DNA of 64,000 nt from Pseudomonas fildesensis (GTDB lineage: Bacteria > Pseudomonadota > Gammaproteobacteria > Pseudomonadales > Pseudomonadaceae). Positions 19,774 through 28,495 of the stretch are shown in pieces; the stretch's first letter is position 1; each line of letters opens with the position of its first letter. The stretch covers positions 62,001 through 126,000 of the forward strand of contig NZ_LFMW01000017.1 of NCBI RefSeq assembly GCF_001050345.1, given 5' to 3'. Below the pieces are notes generated by a model that had not been told where the DNA came from, made no database searches, and saw only the letters and a list, made by a program, of their open reading frames with translations. The position numbers and the translations under genes were made by a program.

Positions 19774-20077
19774 AAAACACCCCTGAAAGGACAAAGTACC
19801 CTGACACATCACGCGGGACCCAACTACCTGTTAGAAATGACAGTTCCGACGAGCGGCGCTGCACATCTTCAGGAGGCCAGCCAGGCGTAGCCTGGTCCCT
19901 TCGATTGAAAACACCACAAACACGTGAAGCCGTACCGTTGCTGAAGGCCAGCGGCAAGCGCGCAACCTTAGCAATGGAGTGATGTATGAAATGAAGGGAT
20001 AGTCCTGACTGCGTGTAGGACTTTTCCTCGCACAAGCATAGCCAATCCTGAGATTGACTATGCCTGGCGCGGGGGAT
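19774..20077. other. Intergenic region upstream of the BvgA-like regulator
   Basis: These 304 bp contain no supported gene. They must hold the promoter of the regulator-kinase operon (reading left) and the 3' end of mgtC. One imperfect symmetry is visible: AGTCCT-N10-AGGACT at 20001-20022, about 230 bp from the regulator start, which could be a binding site. No REP element is seen here. Confidence 0.4.
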
Positions 20078-20794
20078 TCAGTCGGTGGTACTCGGGCTCC
20101 AGAAGGCCTGTACCACCAGGGTCGAAGTAGAGATGCGCGCCACCAGTGCATCCAGCTCATCGCCGTCGACCGAGGTCGCGGCCAACGTGGCCTCGATTTC
20201 CACTTCTTCGCTGCCAAACGGCCGCACATCAACATCGCTGGCCGGGTAGTTGCAGCGCGCCAACTCGGCTTCCAGCAAGACCATCACGGCCTGTTGCTGG
20301 CTGCGCCGCGCGATGACGTAAAGGATGTTAGTCACTTCGGCCGACACCACATCCATAGGCTGGCGGTTGATGTTATTTACGATAGGCCGCAGCAGCGTAT
20401 TGGCCGCCAGCACAAACAGCGTACCCAGTAGCGCTTCGAGGATCAGGTCGGCGCCCGCGCACGCCCCCACCGCCGCCGATGCCCACAAGGTGGCGGCCGT
20501 GTTGAGCCCGCGTACATTGCCTTCTTCACGCATGATCACGCCGGCACCGAGAAAGCCGATGCCCGACACCACATAGGCGACCACCCGCACCGCGCCTTCG
20601 GCACCCCCCAGGCGGTTGGCCATGTCGACAAAAATCGCCGCACCCACCGCCACCAGCACGTTGGTGCGCAAGCCCGCCGTGCGCTGGCGGTACTGGCGCT
20701 CGAAGCCGATCAAGCCGCCGAGGATGAACGCGGCGGTGAGGCTGACGAGGGTATCGATCAGGGAATCGAGGTTGATGTTGTTGATTGCTTGCAT
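20078..20794 (-). CDS. mgtC: MgtC/SapB family membrane protein
   Basis: The 238-residue protein has four to five N-terminal membrane helices carrying the MgtC signature (FILGGLIGFERQYRQRTAGLRTNVLVAVGAA, GIGFLGAGVIM, AATLWASAAVG) and a soluble C-terminal ACT-like domain (about 150-238). MgtC proteins support growth at low magnesium and inhibit the ATP synthase in relatives. I choose ATG 20794 (MQAINNINL) with AAGGGA upstream; the longer frame only reads through a REP repeat. It lies 192 bp downstream of mgtA on the same strand, separated by a REPIN, so coordinated magnesium-dependent expression is likely. Confidence 0.93.
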   Translation of the reverse strand: MQAINNINLDSLIDTLVSLTAAFILGGLIGFERQYRQRTAGLRTNVLVAVGAAIFVDMANRLGGAEGAVRVVAYVVSGIGFLGAGVIMREEGNVRGLNTAATLWASAAVGACAGADLILEALLGTLFVLAANTLLRPIVNNINRQPMDVVSAEVTNILYVIARRSQQQAVMVLLEAELARCNYPASDVDVRPFGSEEVEIEATLAATSVDGDELDALVARISTSTLVVQAFWSPSTTD

Positions 20795-20830
20795 AGGAAA
20801 TCCCTTTAGCCTTGAAGCGCAGCCGCCCCT

Positions 20831-20962
20831 TGTGGCGAGCGAGCTTGCTCGCGTTGGGCTGCGAAGCCGCCCCAAAACCGGCCAAGACGTTGTATCTGGA
20901 TAACACCGTGCCCTGAGGAGGGGCCGCTTCGCGGCCCAACGCGAGCAAGCTCGCTCGCCACA
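20831..20962. repeat. REPIN (paired inverted REP), mgtC-mgtA spacer
   Basis: Two REP sequences face each other: TGTGGCGAGCGAGCTTGCTC at the left end and its inverse at the right, each with an internal hairpin (GCGAGC..GCTCGC), spanning 132 bp. It is the same size and design as the elements near 26.4, 32.0, 32.7, 33.0, 37.7, 45.0 and 50.4 kb. It may limit read-through or stabilise mgtA mRNA. Confidence 0.9.
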
Positions 20963-20986
20963 GGAGCACAAGAGTGTTCTGTTAAT

Positions 20987-23692
20987 TTACTGCCAGCCAA
21001 ATTTACGAATGTAGTAGCCCTTCACCGCCTGGGTCAGCGCCATGTACGCCAGCAGAATCACCGGCAGGAACACAAAGTACAGCGACGGCAGCGCTTGCAA
21101 TTTGAAGTAGTGCGCCAGCGGTCCCATCGGCAGGAAAATCCCCACGGCCATGATCACGCCAGTCATCACCATCAACGGCATTGCCGCACGGCTTTGCAGG
21201 AACGGGATTTTCGGGGTGCGGATCATGTGCACGATCAGCGTCTGGGTCAGCAACCCCACCACGAACCAGCCCGACTGGAACAGGGTCTGGTGGTCCGGGG
21301 TGTTGGCATCAAAGACATACCACATGAGTGCAAACGTGGTGATGTCAAAGATCGAACTGATCGGCCCGAAAAACAGCATGAAGCGCCCTACATCTCCCGG
21401 TTGCCAGCGTTGCGGTTTGCTGAGCATTTCCTCGTCGACGTTATCGAACGGAATGGCTATCTGGGAAATATCGTAGAGCAGGTTTTGCACCAGCAAGTGC
21501 ATCGGCAGCATCGGCAGGAACGGGATAAACGCACTGGCCACCAACACCGAGAAGACGTTGCCGAAGTTGGAGCTGGCCGTCATCTTGATGTACTTGAGCA
21601 TATTGGCGAAGGTGCGCCGGCCTTCCAGCACGCCCTCCTCCAGGATCATCAGGCTCTTTTCCAACAGAATGATGTCGGCCGCTTCCTTGGCGATGTCCAC
21701 GGCGCTGTCTACCGAAATACCGATATCCGCCGTGCGCAGCGCCGGTGCGTCGTTGATGCCGTCGCCCATAAACCCCACCACATGCCCGTTGGCCTTGAGC
21801 AGGCGCACGATGCGTTCCTTGTGGGACGGCGTCAGCTTGGCAAACACGTTGGTGGTTTCCACGGCCTTGGCCAGCTCGGCGTCGGTCATGCCCTCGATGT
21901 CGTTGCCCATCAGCAAGCCTTGTTGCTCCAGGCCCACTTCGCGGCAGATCTTCGCGGTGACCAGCTCGTTGTCACCGGTCAGCACTTTTACTGCGACGCC
22001 ATGGGCTTTCAGCGCTTTCAGTGCAGGCGCGGTGCTTTCCTTGGGCGGGTCGAGAAAGGCGACGTAGCCGATCAGCGTCAGGTTCTTTTCATCCGCCAGG
22101 CTGTAGGTATCTCGTCCCGGCGCCATCGGTTGTGCGGCCACCGCCACCACGCGCAGGCCTTCTTCGTTGAACGCCGCAGTGACCTCGCGAATGCGCGTCA
22201 GCAGCTCTTCGGTCAGCGCTTCGTTGACGTTGCCATGACGCACGTTGTTGCACACCGACAGAATCTCTTCCACCGCGCCCTTGCAGATCAACAGGTGCGG
22301 CTGGCCCTGCTCGGCCACCACCACCGACATACGGCGGCGATTGAAGTCGAACGGGATCTCATCGACCTTGTGGAACGCAGTGCCGACTTTCAGCTCGCGA
22401 TGCACCTCCACATGCTCCAGCACCGCCACGTCCAGCAGGTTTTTCAGGCCGGTCTGGTAGTAGCTGTTGAGGTAGGCCATTTCCAACACGTCGTCAGACT
22501 CTTCGCCCCACACGTCCACATGGCGCGCCAGGAAAATCTTGTCCTGGGTCAGGGTGCCGGTCTTGTCGGTGCACAGCACGTCCATGGCGCCGAAGTTCTG
22601 GATCGCGTCCAAACGCTTGACGATGACTTTTTTGCGCGAGAGAAACACCGCGCCCTTGGCCAGGGTAGAGGTGACGATCATCGGCAGCATTTCCGGGGTC
22701 AGGCCCACGGCAATCGACAGCGCAAACAGCAGCGCTTCGGTCCAGTCACCCTTGGTGAAACCGTTGATAAACAACACCAGTGGCGCCATCACAAACATGA
22801 AGCGGATCAGCAACCAGCTGACTTTGTTCACGCCATGCTGGAACGAGGTGGTCGTGCGGTCCGTCGCAGTCACACGCTGCGCCAGCGCGCCGAAATAGGT
22901 GCTGTTGCCTGTGGTCAGGATCACGGCGGTGGCGGCGCCGGACACCACGTTGGTGCCCATGAACAGGATGTTTTCCAGGTCCAGGGGGTTACGGGTCTTG
23001 GCGTCCTGCTGCTGGGCGAATTTCTCTACCGGCATCGATTCGCCGGTCATCGCCGCCTGGCTGACAAACAAGTCCTTGGCGCTGAGCACGCGGCAGTCGG
23101 CGGGGATCATGTCACCGGCCGACAGCACGATCAGGTCGCCCGGCACCAGTTGCTTGATCGGCAGTTCAATGCGCTTGGCTTCATCGCGACGCAGCACCGT
23201 GGCGGTGTTGCTCACCATGGCTTTCAAGGCGTCGGCGGCCTTGTTCGACTTGGCTTCCTGCCAGAAACGCAGCAGGGTCGACAGCACCACCATGGAGAAA
23301 ATCACCGTGGCGGCCTTCATGTCTTCGGTCAGCCAAGAGATCACCGCCAGCAAGGTCAGCAGCAGGTTGAACGGGTTTTTGTAGCAGTGCCACAGGTGCA
23401 CCCACCACGGCAACGGCTGCTCGTGCTCGACTTCATTGAGGCCGTATTGAACACGCAGGGCGTCGGCGTCCTCGGTGTTCAAGCCCTCGGCATGGCTGCC
23501 CAGCGTGCCGAGCAACTGCACCGCGCTGCTGTTGGCCGCGACCACCAGGGTTTGCGCCAGGGTCGGCGGTACTTCGCGGCTGACGCTGGCGTCGGTCACA
23601 GTCTCGAGCATCGCCAGCCGACGGAAATGCCGGGCGATGTGCCGGGTCCGCAGGAAGCCGGCAAAAAACTCTTTCAACAGAGTGAGGTTCAT
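20987..23692 (-). CDS. mgtA: Magnesium-translocating P-type ATPase (type IIIB)
   Basis: The 901-residue inner-membrane importer has the phosphorylation site DKTGT (VLCTDKTGTLTQ), the actuator motif MTGES and the hinge GDGINDAPALR. Membrane helices match MgtA/MgtB, including the C-terminal six-helix bundle. I choose ATG 23692 (MNLTLLKEFFAGFL) with CAGGAG upstream. A 38-codon frame ends just five bases before this start and may couple translation to magnesium signals. mgtC follows downstream. Confidence 0.96.
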   Translation of the reverse strand: MNLTLLKEFFAGFLRTRHIARHFRRLAMLETVTDASVSREVPPTLAQTLVVAANSSAVQLLGTLGSHAEGLNTEDADALRVQYGLNEVEHEQPLPWWVHLWHCYKNPFNLLLTLLAVISWLTEDMKAATVIFSMVVLSTLLRFWQEAKSNKAADALKAMVSNTATVLRRDEAKRIELPIKQLVPGDLIVLSAGDMIPADCRVLSAKDLFVSQAAMTGESMPVEKFAQQQDAKTRNPLDLENILFMGTNVVSGAATAVILTTGNSTYFGALAQRVTATDRTTTSFQHGVNKVSWLLIRFMFVMAPLVLFINGFTKGDWTEALLFALSIAVGLTPEMLPMIVTSTLAKGAVFLSRKKVIVKRLDAIQNFGAMDVLCTDKTGTLTQDKIFLARHVDVWGEESDDVLEMAYLNSYYQTGLKNLLDVAVLEHVEVHRELKVGTAFHKVDEIPFDFNRRRMSVVVAEQGQPHLLICKGAVEEILSVCNNVRHGNVNEALTEELLTRIREVTAAFNEEGLRVVAVAAQPMAPGRDTYSLADEKNLTLIGYVAFLDPPKESTAPALKALKAHGVAVKVLTGDNELVTAKICREVGLEQQGLLMGNDIEGMTDAELAKAVETTNVFAKLTPSHKERIVRLLKANGHVVGFMGDGINDAPALRTADIGISVDSAVDIAKEAADIILLEKSLMILEEGVLEGRRTFANMLKYIKMTASSNFGNVFSVLVASAFIPFLPMLPMHLLVQNLLYDISQIAIPFDNVDEEMLSKPQRWQPGDVGRFMLFFGPISSIFDITTFALMWYVFDANTPDHQTLFQSGWFVVGLLTQTLIVHMIRTPKIPFLQSRAAMPLMVMTGVIMAVGIFLPMGPLAHYFKLQALPSLYFVFLPVILLAYMALTQAVKGYYIRKFGWQ

Positions 23693-23696
23693 GGTG

Positions 23697-23813
23697 TTAC
23701 TCCTGCGCGAGGAAAAAACCGTCGAGCAGGTACTGTCCATCCGCGCCGCGCCCGTTAAACAGGCACAGCCGGCCTGGCCCGCCCGCCGTAACAGGCAGGC
23801 GCGTCCGTAGCAT
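23697..23813 (-). CDS. Candidate 38-codon leader ORF directly before mgtA
   Basis: The frame runs from ATG 23813 to TAA 23697, four bases before the mgtA ATG, and its last codons contain the mgtA ribosome site (GCGCAGGAGTAA). The product begins MLRTRLPVTAGGPGRLC and ends DGQYLLDGFFLAQE. It has no strong ribosome site of its own (CTCAGG directly in front of the ATG). mgtA genes in enterobacteria carry regulatory leader peptides, so a role here is plausible but unproven. It has none of the proline-rich character of enterobacterial MgtL. Confidence 0.35.
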   Translation of the reverse strand: MLRTRLPVTAGGPGRLCLFNGRGADGQYLLDGFFLAQE

Positions 23814-24174
23814 CCTGAGGTTGGTCAGGTGCTGGTCAGCGTCGATGAGAGAGGATCAAGGCAACGCCAGGACTGGCCGCTACCGGGATGCCGCTTCTCG
23901 CTAGGTGGCGAGACAACGGCATCGGAAAAATGCGCGCTATCTTGCCAAGTATGTGCCGGTTACCACAACCTGCCGACAACTGTCACTCGAACAAGTACCC
24001 ACTGAGGGTCTCCGCTATTGATGAAAACGCGCGAAGCTTACGCCCCGATTACAGGAGAGTAAACCGTAGGAAAGTTTCCGCATGGGGAATAAGAAGATTC
24101 TTCAGGATGGGTTCAGGAACCCACTATCTTGAACCCGCCGAAGATCAAATGTGGGAGCGGGCGTACATTAGTTA
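23814..24174. other. Untranslated/promoter region upstream of mgtA
   Basis: These 361 bp between the mgtA leader and the acetyltransferase gene hold no supported gene. The region should contain the mgtA promoter (reading left). A partial REP-like fragment (TGTGGGAGCGGGCG) occurs near 24150. A magnesium-responsive 5' leader could be hidden here, but I see no recognisable consensus. Confidence 0.4.
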
Positions 24175-24774
24175 TTACGGCGTACCGGGTCGATCGCGCC
24201 CCACCCATTCCAGGTACTCATCAACCTGCCCACCGGCCAGCGCCTTGACCTGAATCGACACTGTATTCACCTGCCGCCCCATCATGATCCCGTCACGCGT
24301 ACGCACCGGCACATAACCAAGCTTGGGCCAGAAACGCTCAGCCCTGGTATTGCCAACGACGACCGTCAGCCGTAACCACTGGGCGCCGTTCTCCACAGCC
24401 CAAGCCTCAAGGTCCACATGCAATCGCTGCGCAAGCCCGCTGCCATGCAGGCGCGTATCCACCAGCAGCAGTCCGATGTGCCACACACCGTCCGCCAGCA
24501 AGTCCGCCGCGATATTCACCACCGCGACCAGTTGATCTTCAGCATCGCGATAACCCAGCCAATACATCCGGCGGCAACGCCAGCCCGGCGGCAACTGGCC
24601 CTGCAATTCTTCGTGCGCCTCGGTGGGTGTGGCGGGCTCGCCGTTGACCGCAATGAAGTAATCCGGCGCCCGCTCGAAGAAACGCTGCAGCTCAGCCTCA
24701 TCATGGCCAAGCAGTTCAACCACGCGAATGCCCTCGATGGCGCAGCCAGGCAGGGCCTGATTCTCAACGTCCAT
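24175..24774 (-). CDS. GNAT family N-acetyltransferase
   Basis: The 199-residue protein has a GNAT core: LLLVDTRLHGSGLAQRLHVDLEAWA contains the acetyl-CoA loop (R-L-H-G-S-G, about 105-115), followed by LRLTVVVGNTRAERFWPKLGYVPV. A long N-terminal part precedes the core. The substrate is unknown. It lies 12 bp downstream of the FKBP gene on the same strand, so the two are likely co-transcribed. Confidence 0.85.
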   Translation of the reverse strand: MDVENQALPGCAIEGIRVVELLGHDEAELQRFFERAPDYFIAVNGEPATPTEAHEELQGQLPPGWRCRRMYWLGYRDAEDQLVAVVNIAADLLADGVWHIGLLLVDTRLHGSGLAQRLHVDLEAWAVENGAQWLRLTVVVGNTRAERFWPKLGYVPVRTRDGIMMGRQVNTVSIQVKALAGGQVDEYLEWVGRDRPGTP

Positions 24775-24786
24775 GTTTACTTAGCC

Positions 24787-25131
24787 TCAATCATCCCGCG
24801 TCAGCACTTCCAACAACTCAATCTCAAAGCGCAGATTGCTGTTGGGCTCGATATGCGCGCCCATTGAGCGCTCGCCATACGCCAGGTGCGCCGGCACAAA
24901 CAACGTGCGAACACCGCCGACCTGCATGCCCATCAAACCCTGATCCCAACCCTTGATCACCCGCCCGGTGCCGATCACACACTGGAACGGCTTGCCCCGA
25001 TCCCAGGAGGAATCAAACACCGTGCCGTCTTCCAGGGTGCCGGTGTATTGGGTGGTGATCAGCGCGCCTTTGACTACGGTTTTGCCGGTGCCCGTTTTGA
25101 TGTCGGTGATCTGGAGTTCGTCTTGGCTCAT
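24787..25131 (-). CDS. FKBP-type peptidyl-prolyl cis-trans isomerase
   Basis: The 114-residue single-domain FKBP has VIKGWDQGLMGMQVGG and the strand-loop LAYGERSMGAHIEPNSNLRFEIELLEV typical of the active site. There is no signal peptide, so it acts in the cytosol. It is of minimal size for the family. ATG 25131 (MSQDELQITDI) fits the domain start better than an upstream Met 20 codons earlier. A REP-like palindrome lies between it and the amidohydrolase gene at 25478. Confidence 0.92.
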   Translation of the reverse strand: MSQDELQITDIKTGTGKTVVKGALITTQYTGTLEDGTVFDSSWDRGKPFQCVIGTGRVIKGWDQGLMGMQVGGVRTLFVPAHLAYGERSMGAHIEPNSNLRFEIELLEVLTRDD

Positions 25132-25208
25132 GGCTGGTCTCGCTGGAGGCGCAAAGGGTGAGGTTTTCCCAGAATCGGGTGGGTTTGGCAAGCCTCAGAC
25201 TCACCACT

Positions 25209-25343
25209 GATCGTTCCCATGCTCCGCGTGGGAATGCATCCTGGGACGCTCCGCGTCCGGCTGTCTAAGCAAGCTTCGAGTCTGGCGCAAGGGTGACGCG
25301 GAGCGTCACGGGCTGCATTCCCACGCAGAGCGTGGGAACGATC
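25209..25343. repeat. Palindromic REP-type repeat, GATCGTTCCC family
   Basis: The element has 135 bp with inverse ends (GATCGTTCCCA...TGGGAACGATC) and inner palindromes (GGGACGCTCCGCGTCC, GTGACGCGGAGCGTCAC). A second member is at 61528-61656. It differs in sequence from the TGTGGCGAG REPINs and so represents another repeat family. It fills most of the 346-bp gap between divergent genes; no gene is seen in the rest. Confidence 0.85.
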
Positions 25344-25477
25344 ATCAATAAACTCAACCGATTTTCAGGAGCCAACTGACAACTCAACCGGAAGCACCCG
25401 ATTTACCATCTCCCGCTCCGTCACCTCTTATGGACAGCCAACCACACCAGTCGCATCCACCAAAGAGGTCACCCCCA

Positions 25478-26365
25478 ATGAACCAAGCCACAAGCCCTGT
25501 ACGTGTTTCTGTCATTCAATTCGATCCACAGGTCGGTACGGATCATCGCACCGCAAACCTGCAACGTAGCCTGGAGCTGGCAACCGAGGCCGCAAACGGC
25601 GGCGCCAATTTGATCGTACTGCCCGAGCTTTCAAACTGCGGCTATTTTTTTGCCAGCCGCCAAGACGCTTTCGATCACGCCGAAGCGGTTCCGAGCGGTC
25701 GGAGCGTTCGAGCATGGATCGACTTCGCCTGCCGGCACCGGGTGTACCTGGCGGCGGGTGTGAACGAAATCGACGGTGTGCGATTGTTCAACACCGCCGT
25801 TCTGGTGGGCCCGAACGGCTTTATCGGCAAGTACCGCAAAGCCCATCTCTGGAACCTGGAGAAGCTGTGGTTCACGCCGGGAGACACCGGTTTTCCAGTC
25901 TTCGATACACCCATCGGGCGTATTGGCATGCTGATTTGCTGGGACATCTGGTTCCCCGAAGTACCGCGCATTCTCAGCCAGCAGGGCGCCGATATCATTT
26001 GCAGCCTGAACAACTGGGTCTGGACGCCTGCGCCGCTGTTCGACGAAGCCGGCAAGTGCATGGCGTCTTACCTGACGATGACGGCTGCACACGTTAATAA
26101 CGTGTTTATTGCCGCCGCCAGCCGAATCGGTGAAGAACGCAATGCGCGTTACTTGGGGTGTTCGTTGATTGCCGGAACCAATGGCTGGCCGATCGGCAAG
26201 GTGGCGTCGGCCAACCGGCAGGAAATCCTGTTTGCCGATATCGACCTCAGCAGCGCACGCAGTGCGCCGATCTGGAACAACCTCAATGACCTTCTGAGGG
26301 ATCGGCGCGTAGATCTTTATGATCAGATACTTGGGTACACCCAGCATTGCGCGTTGCCGCGCTAA
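25478..26365 (+). CDS. Carbon-nitrogen hydrolase (nitrilase superfamily)
   Basis: The 295-residue enzyme has Glu in VLPELSNCGYFF (about 49), Lys in KYRKAHLWNLEK (about 121) and Cys in LICWDIWFPEV (about 154), the complete triad. The longer segment after the Cys and the length resemble aliphatic amidase, N-carbamoylputrescine-like and nitrilase-type enzymes. ATG 25478 has AGAGGT upstream; a Met 16 codons earlier lacks one. No partner gene is adjacent, and the substrate is uncertain. Confidence 0.88.
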   Translation: MNQATSPVRVSVIQFDPQVGTDHRTANLQRSLELATEAANGGANLIVLPELSNCGYFFASRQDAFDHAEAVPSGRSVRAWIDFACRHRVYLAAGVNEIDGVRLFNTAVLVGPNGFIGKYRKAHLWNLEKLWFTPGDTGFPVFDTPIGRIGMLICWDIWFPEVPRILSQQGADIICSLNNWVWTPAPLFDEAGKCMASYLTMTAAHVNNVFIAAASRIGEERNARYLGCSLIAGTNGWPIGKVASANRQEILFADIDLSSARSAPIWNNLNDLLRDRRVDLYDQILGYTQHCALPR

Positions 26366-26416
26366 GTCTCACGTTCCCCTTGTGGCTAGCGGGCTCCTTG
26401 TAGCGAGCTGGCTTGT

Positions 26417-26547
26417 TGTGGCGAGCGGGCTTGCCCGCGTTGGGATGCGAAGCAGCCCCATTAAAGTCACCGCAGTGTGTCAGCCCATTTGAGGCGTCTG
26501 GTTTGGGGCTGCTTCGCATCCCAACGCGGGCAAGCCCGCTCGCCACA
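26417..26547. repeat. REPIN (paired inverted REP)
   Basis: The 131-bp element has ends TGTGGCGAGCGGGCTTGCCC and its inverse, with the inner CGTTGGGATGCGAAGCAGCCCC mirrored on the other side. Degenerate REP fragments precede it (26377-26412). It lies between convergent genes. Confidence 0.9.
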
Positions 26548-26587
26548 TGAATCCCACTCGCCACAGCCGGCGTGTTTACGCCACTCA

Positions 26588-27208
26588 TCACAACCACCGC
26601 CAAAACCGACTCCAAAACCCCCGCCCCAAATCATCCTTGCACCCCGCATATTGCTGCGCATACAGCTGCGAGCGCGCCTGCACCTTGCTGGCCACCGGCG
26701 GCAACCAAGGTTTGCCGGCGTAGGTGCGCTGGCGGTAGCCGCCCCAGCCTTCGTGGTAGTTCAGGTACTGGCCGTAGGCGTCGTATTTGTAGACGCCATT
26801 GACGGTGTAGGTCTTGTCCATGTACCAGCCGACAAAGTCGATGGCGTCATCGAAGTCCTCGCGACTGGCGCCGCTGCGGCCGGTGCTTTTGCGGTAGTCG
26901 TTCCACACTTCGTCCTTGGCCTGGGCATAGCCGGAGGCGGTGGAGACGCGGCCCCAGGGGATGATCCACAGCAGGTATTTGCGCGGGGCCTTGGCGTCCT
27001 GCCGGAAAGCCGACTCCTGGTAGATGATGGCGAACGGTACCTGGATCGGCACACCCCAACGCTTTTGCGTGACCTTGGCGGCGTCGTACCAGTCGTCCTT
27101 TTCGCGAAAAATACTGCAGAGGTCGTTGGGTGCGCGCGGTGGTGAAGTGCCGCACGCGACCAGCAGTGAGGTTAGGAGCAAAAGGCCGACGGTTTTTCCT
27201 GCGCTCAA
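26588..27208 (-). CDS. Lipoprotein with lytic-transglycosylase-like fold
   Basis: The 206-residue protein has a lipoprotein signal (lipobox LLVAC, Cys about residue 19). The mature part includes PFAIIYQESAFRQDAKAP, the Glu-Ser core of SLT-type lysozyme-like domains, then GYAQAKDEVW and YHEGWGGY. This suggests a peptidoglycan-active or goose-lysozyme-like outer-membrane lipoprotein; activity is inference. Its start lies 6 bp from a perfect 23-bp-armed inverted repeat that may contain its operator. Confidence 0.82.
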   Translation of the reverse strand: MSAGKTVGLLLLTSLLVACGTSPPRAPNDLCSIFREKDDWYDAAKVTQKRWGVPIQVPFAIIYQESAFRQDAKAPRKYLLWIIPWGRVSTASGYAQAKDEVWNDYRKSTGRSGASREDFDDAIDFVGWYMDKTYTVNGVYKYDAYGQYLNYHEGWGGYRQRTYAGKPWLPPVASKVQARSQLYAQQYAGCKDDLGRGFWSRFWRWL

Positions 27209-27213
27209 GAGAA

Positions 27214-27269
27214 CACCTTTTCGTGATACGCGTAAAAAGCCGGCAGTTTACGCGTATCACGAAAAGGTG
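27214..27269. promoter_or_regulatory. Perfect 23-bp inverted repeat upstream of the lipoprotein gene
   Basis: The arms at 27214-27236 (starting CACCTTTTCGTGATACGCGT) and 27247-27269 are exact inverse complements around a 10-nt spacer (AAGCCGGCAG). The right end of the unit in gene direction overlaps the ribosome-site region of the lipoprotein gene starting at 27208. No T-tract follows, so it is not a plain terminator. It could be an operator, an mRNA hairpin that masks translation, or a small mobile repeat. Confidence 0.75.
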
Positions 27270-27283
27270 GAGCACTGACATCC

Positions 27284-27319
27284 GTGAAAACAAGGAAAGC
27301 GGCGTCCCTGCCGCTTTCC
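27284..27319 (-). terminator. Intrinsic terminator after the membrane protein gene
   Basis: On the minus strand GGAAAGCGGC-AGGGAC-GCCGCTTTCC (10-bp stem at 27294-27319) is followed by TTGTTTT. It lies 12 bp beyond the stop of the gene at 27331. Confidence 0.82.
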
Positions 27320-27330
27320 CTGTGTGGTTA

Positions 27331-28299
27331 TCAAGCCAACGGCACCCGACGGTTAGTCAGCGCGATACGGCCTACAAAGAAGCTCAAGGCCGCGCCCAAC
27401 AGCAGCATCGCCAAAGTGCTCCACGCAGCACGCGACAGTTGCTTGGCCGCTACTTCACCGGCTTCACGGGCCTTTTGTTCAGCCTGCTGTTTCAGCTCAT
27501 CGACCTTTTGCATGGCTTGCTGATAAGCCTGGGCGTAGTTGTCGACGATTTGAGTGGCTTCCACTTTGCTCTTGCCCGTGCGGGCGGCAACGATGTTGAC
27601 CAGCGCTTCTTTGTCAGCCGCGTTCAACGCTGGTTCACCTGAGGCTTTGACGCGTTCGAACCACTGTTTCAGCTCATCGCCAGCTTGGGCAGGATGGGTC
27701 GCTGCGTCCGTCGCCGATTGCTTGCCGTCAGCCGCAGCCTGATCGGTTTTTTGCTCGACATTGGACGGATCCAACTCAGGCTTGCCGCTTTGCTTGAGCA
27801 GCGTATCAAGCTGGCCTTGCAGGCTGTTCCAGTCCAGCTGGATGCCCTGCTCGTTCAGTTGCTGCTTGATGCTGTTGCCAATTCCAGGTGCGGCGGCGGC
27901 AATCCCGCTTCCAGCAGCCGACAGGCCTTTGCCGACCACGTTACCGGCCGTACCGACCACGCTGGCAGCCAAACCCGCCAGCAGCCAGGTGGTAAGCAAC
28001 GTCGTCACGGTCCAGGTCAGCACGCCGTGCAGGCCGCCGCGATCCGGTGCAGTGCGGCCCGCCACAAAGGCGCCGACGCCGATGGCGACGAGCGTGGAGA
28101 CAAACAGCCAGATACCCGCGCCCGTGCCGAAACCGCTCAGCGGGTTACCGGCTTCCATCGGGTTGACGGCGCTGGCGCCAATGGCGGTGCCTAGCACACT
28201 GAGTACCAGGTAAGTGACCAGGGCGATTGCACTACCGGCCAATACCGAGCTCCAGGACACACGAAACAACGATCGATTGGTTTCATAGACAGTGGTCAT
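27331..28299 (-). CDS. Membrane protein of unknown function (PhnA-like annotation in Pseudomonas)
   Basis: The 322-residue protein has two or three N-terminal membrane helices (VLAGSAIALVTYLVLSVLGTAIG, GAGIWLFVSTLVAIGVGAFVAG, VTTLLTTWLLAGLAASVVG). A long hydrophilic middle follows (about 140-285), with an Ala/Gln/Lys-rich helical stretch (QKVDELKQQAEQKAREAGE) that may be a coiled coil. A C-terminal helix (ALAMLLLGAALSFFVG-like) ends in NRR. I know similar proteins only as uncharacterised envelope proteins. ATG 28299 (MTTVYETNRSLF) has AGGACC upstream. Confidence 0.7.
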   Translation of the reverse strand: MTTVYETNRSLFRVSWSSVLAGSAIALVTYLVLSVLGTAIGASAVNPMEAGNPLSGFGTGAGIWLFVSTLVAIGVGAFVAGRTAPDRGGLHGVLTWTVTTLLTTWLLAGLAASVVGTAGNVVGKGLSAAGSGIAAAAPGIGNSIKQQLNEQGIQLDWNSLQGQLDTLLKQSGKPELDPSNVEQKTDQAAADGKQSATDAATHPAQAGDELKQWFERVKASGEPALNAADKEALVNIVAARTGKSKVEATQIVDNYAQAYQQAMQKVDELKQQAEQKAREAGEVAAKQLSRAAWSTLAMLLLGAALSFFVGRIALTNRRVPLA

Positions 28300-28388
28300 A
28301 CAGAGGTCCTTCACACGTTATAGGAACAAGGCCATTTGCCTTGATGGGTGTGAGTGTGGCGAAAAGACATACGCTCAGTCGCAACCCA

Positions 28389-28413
28389 AATGCACCAGAT
28401 TGACTGGTGCATT
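28389..28413. promoter_or_regulatory. Inverted repeat AATGCACCAG-N5-CTGGTGCATT
   Basis: Perfect 10-bp arms lie 83 bp before the PAS-LuxR regulator start, in the promoter region shared with the divergent membrane protein gene. The related half-site AATGCACTAG recurs just after the regulator gene at 29999-30008, before the DUF1652 gene. It is a good candidate for the regulator's own operator. Confidence 0.6.
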
Positions 28414-28495
28414 CGCACTCCCCTCCCTGCATTTTCTTTGCACTATCCTGAGTGGCGTCTGTCGTAGCTTTATGCGCTTTTTTCCGGGAGAAACC

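Noticed and set aside
20795..20971. N-terminal extension of mgtC
   Set aside because: It reads through a REPIN. The MgtC family starts at the internal Met with a good ribosome site.
21095..23758. Very long open frame opposite mgtA
   Set aside because: It lies fully antisense to a gene with all P-type ATPase motifs. Its His/Gln/Arg-rich content is typical of the complement of GC-biased codons.
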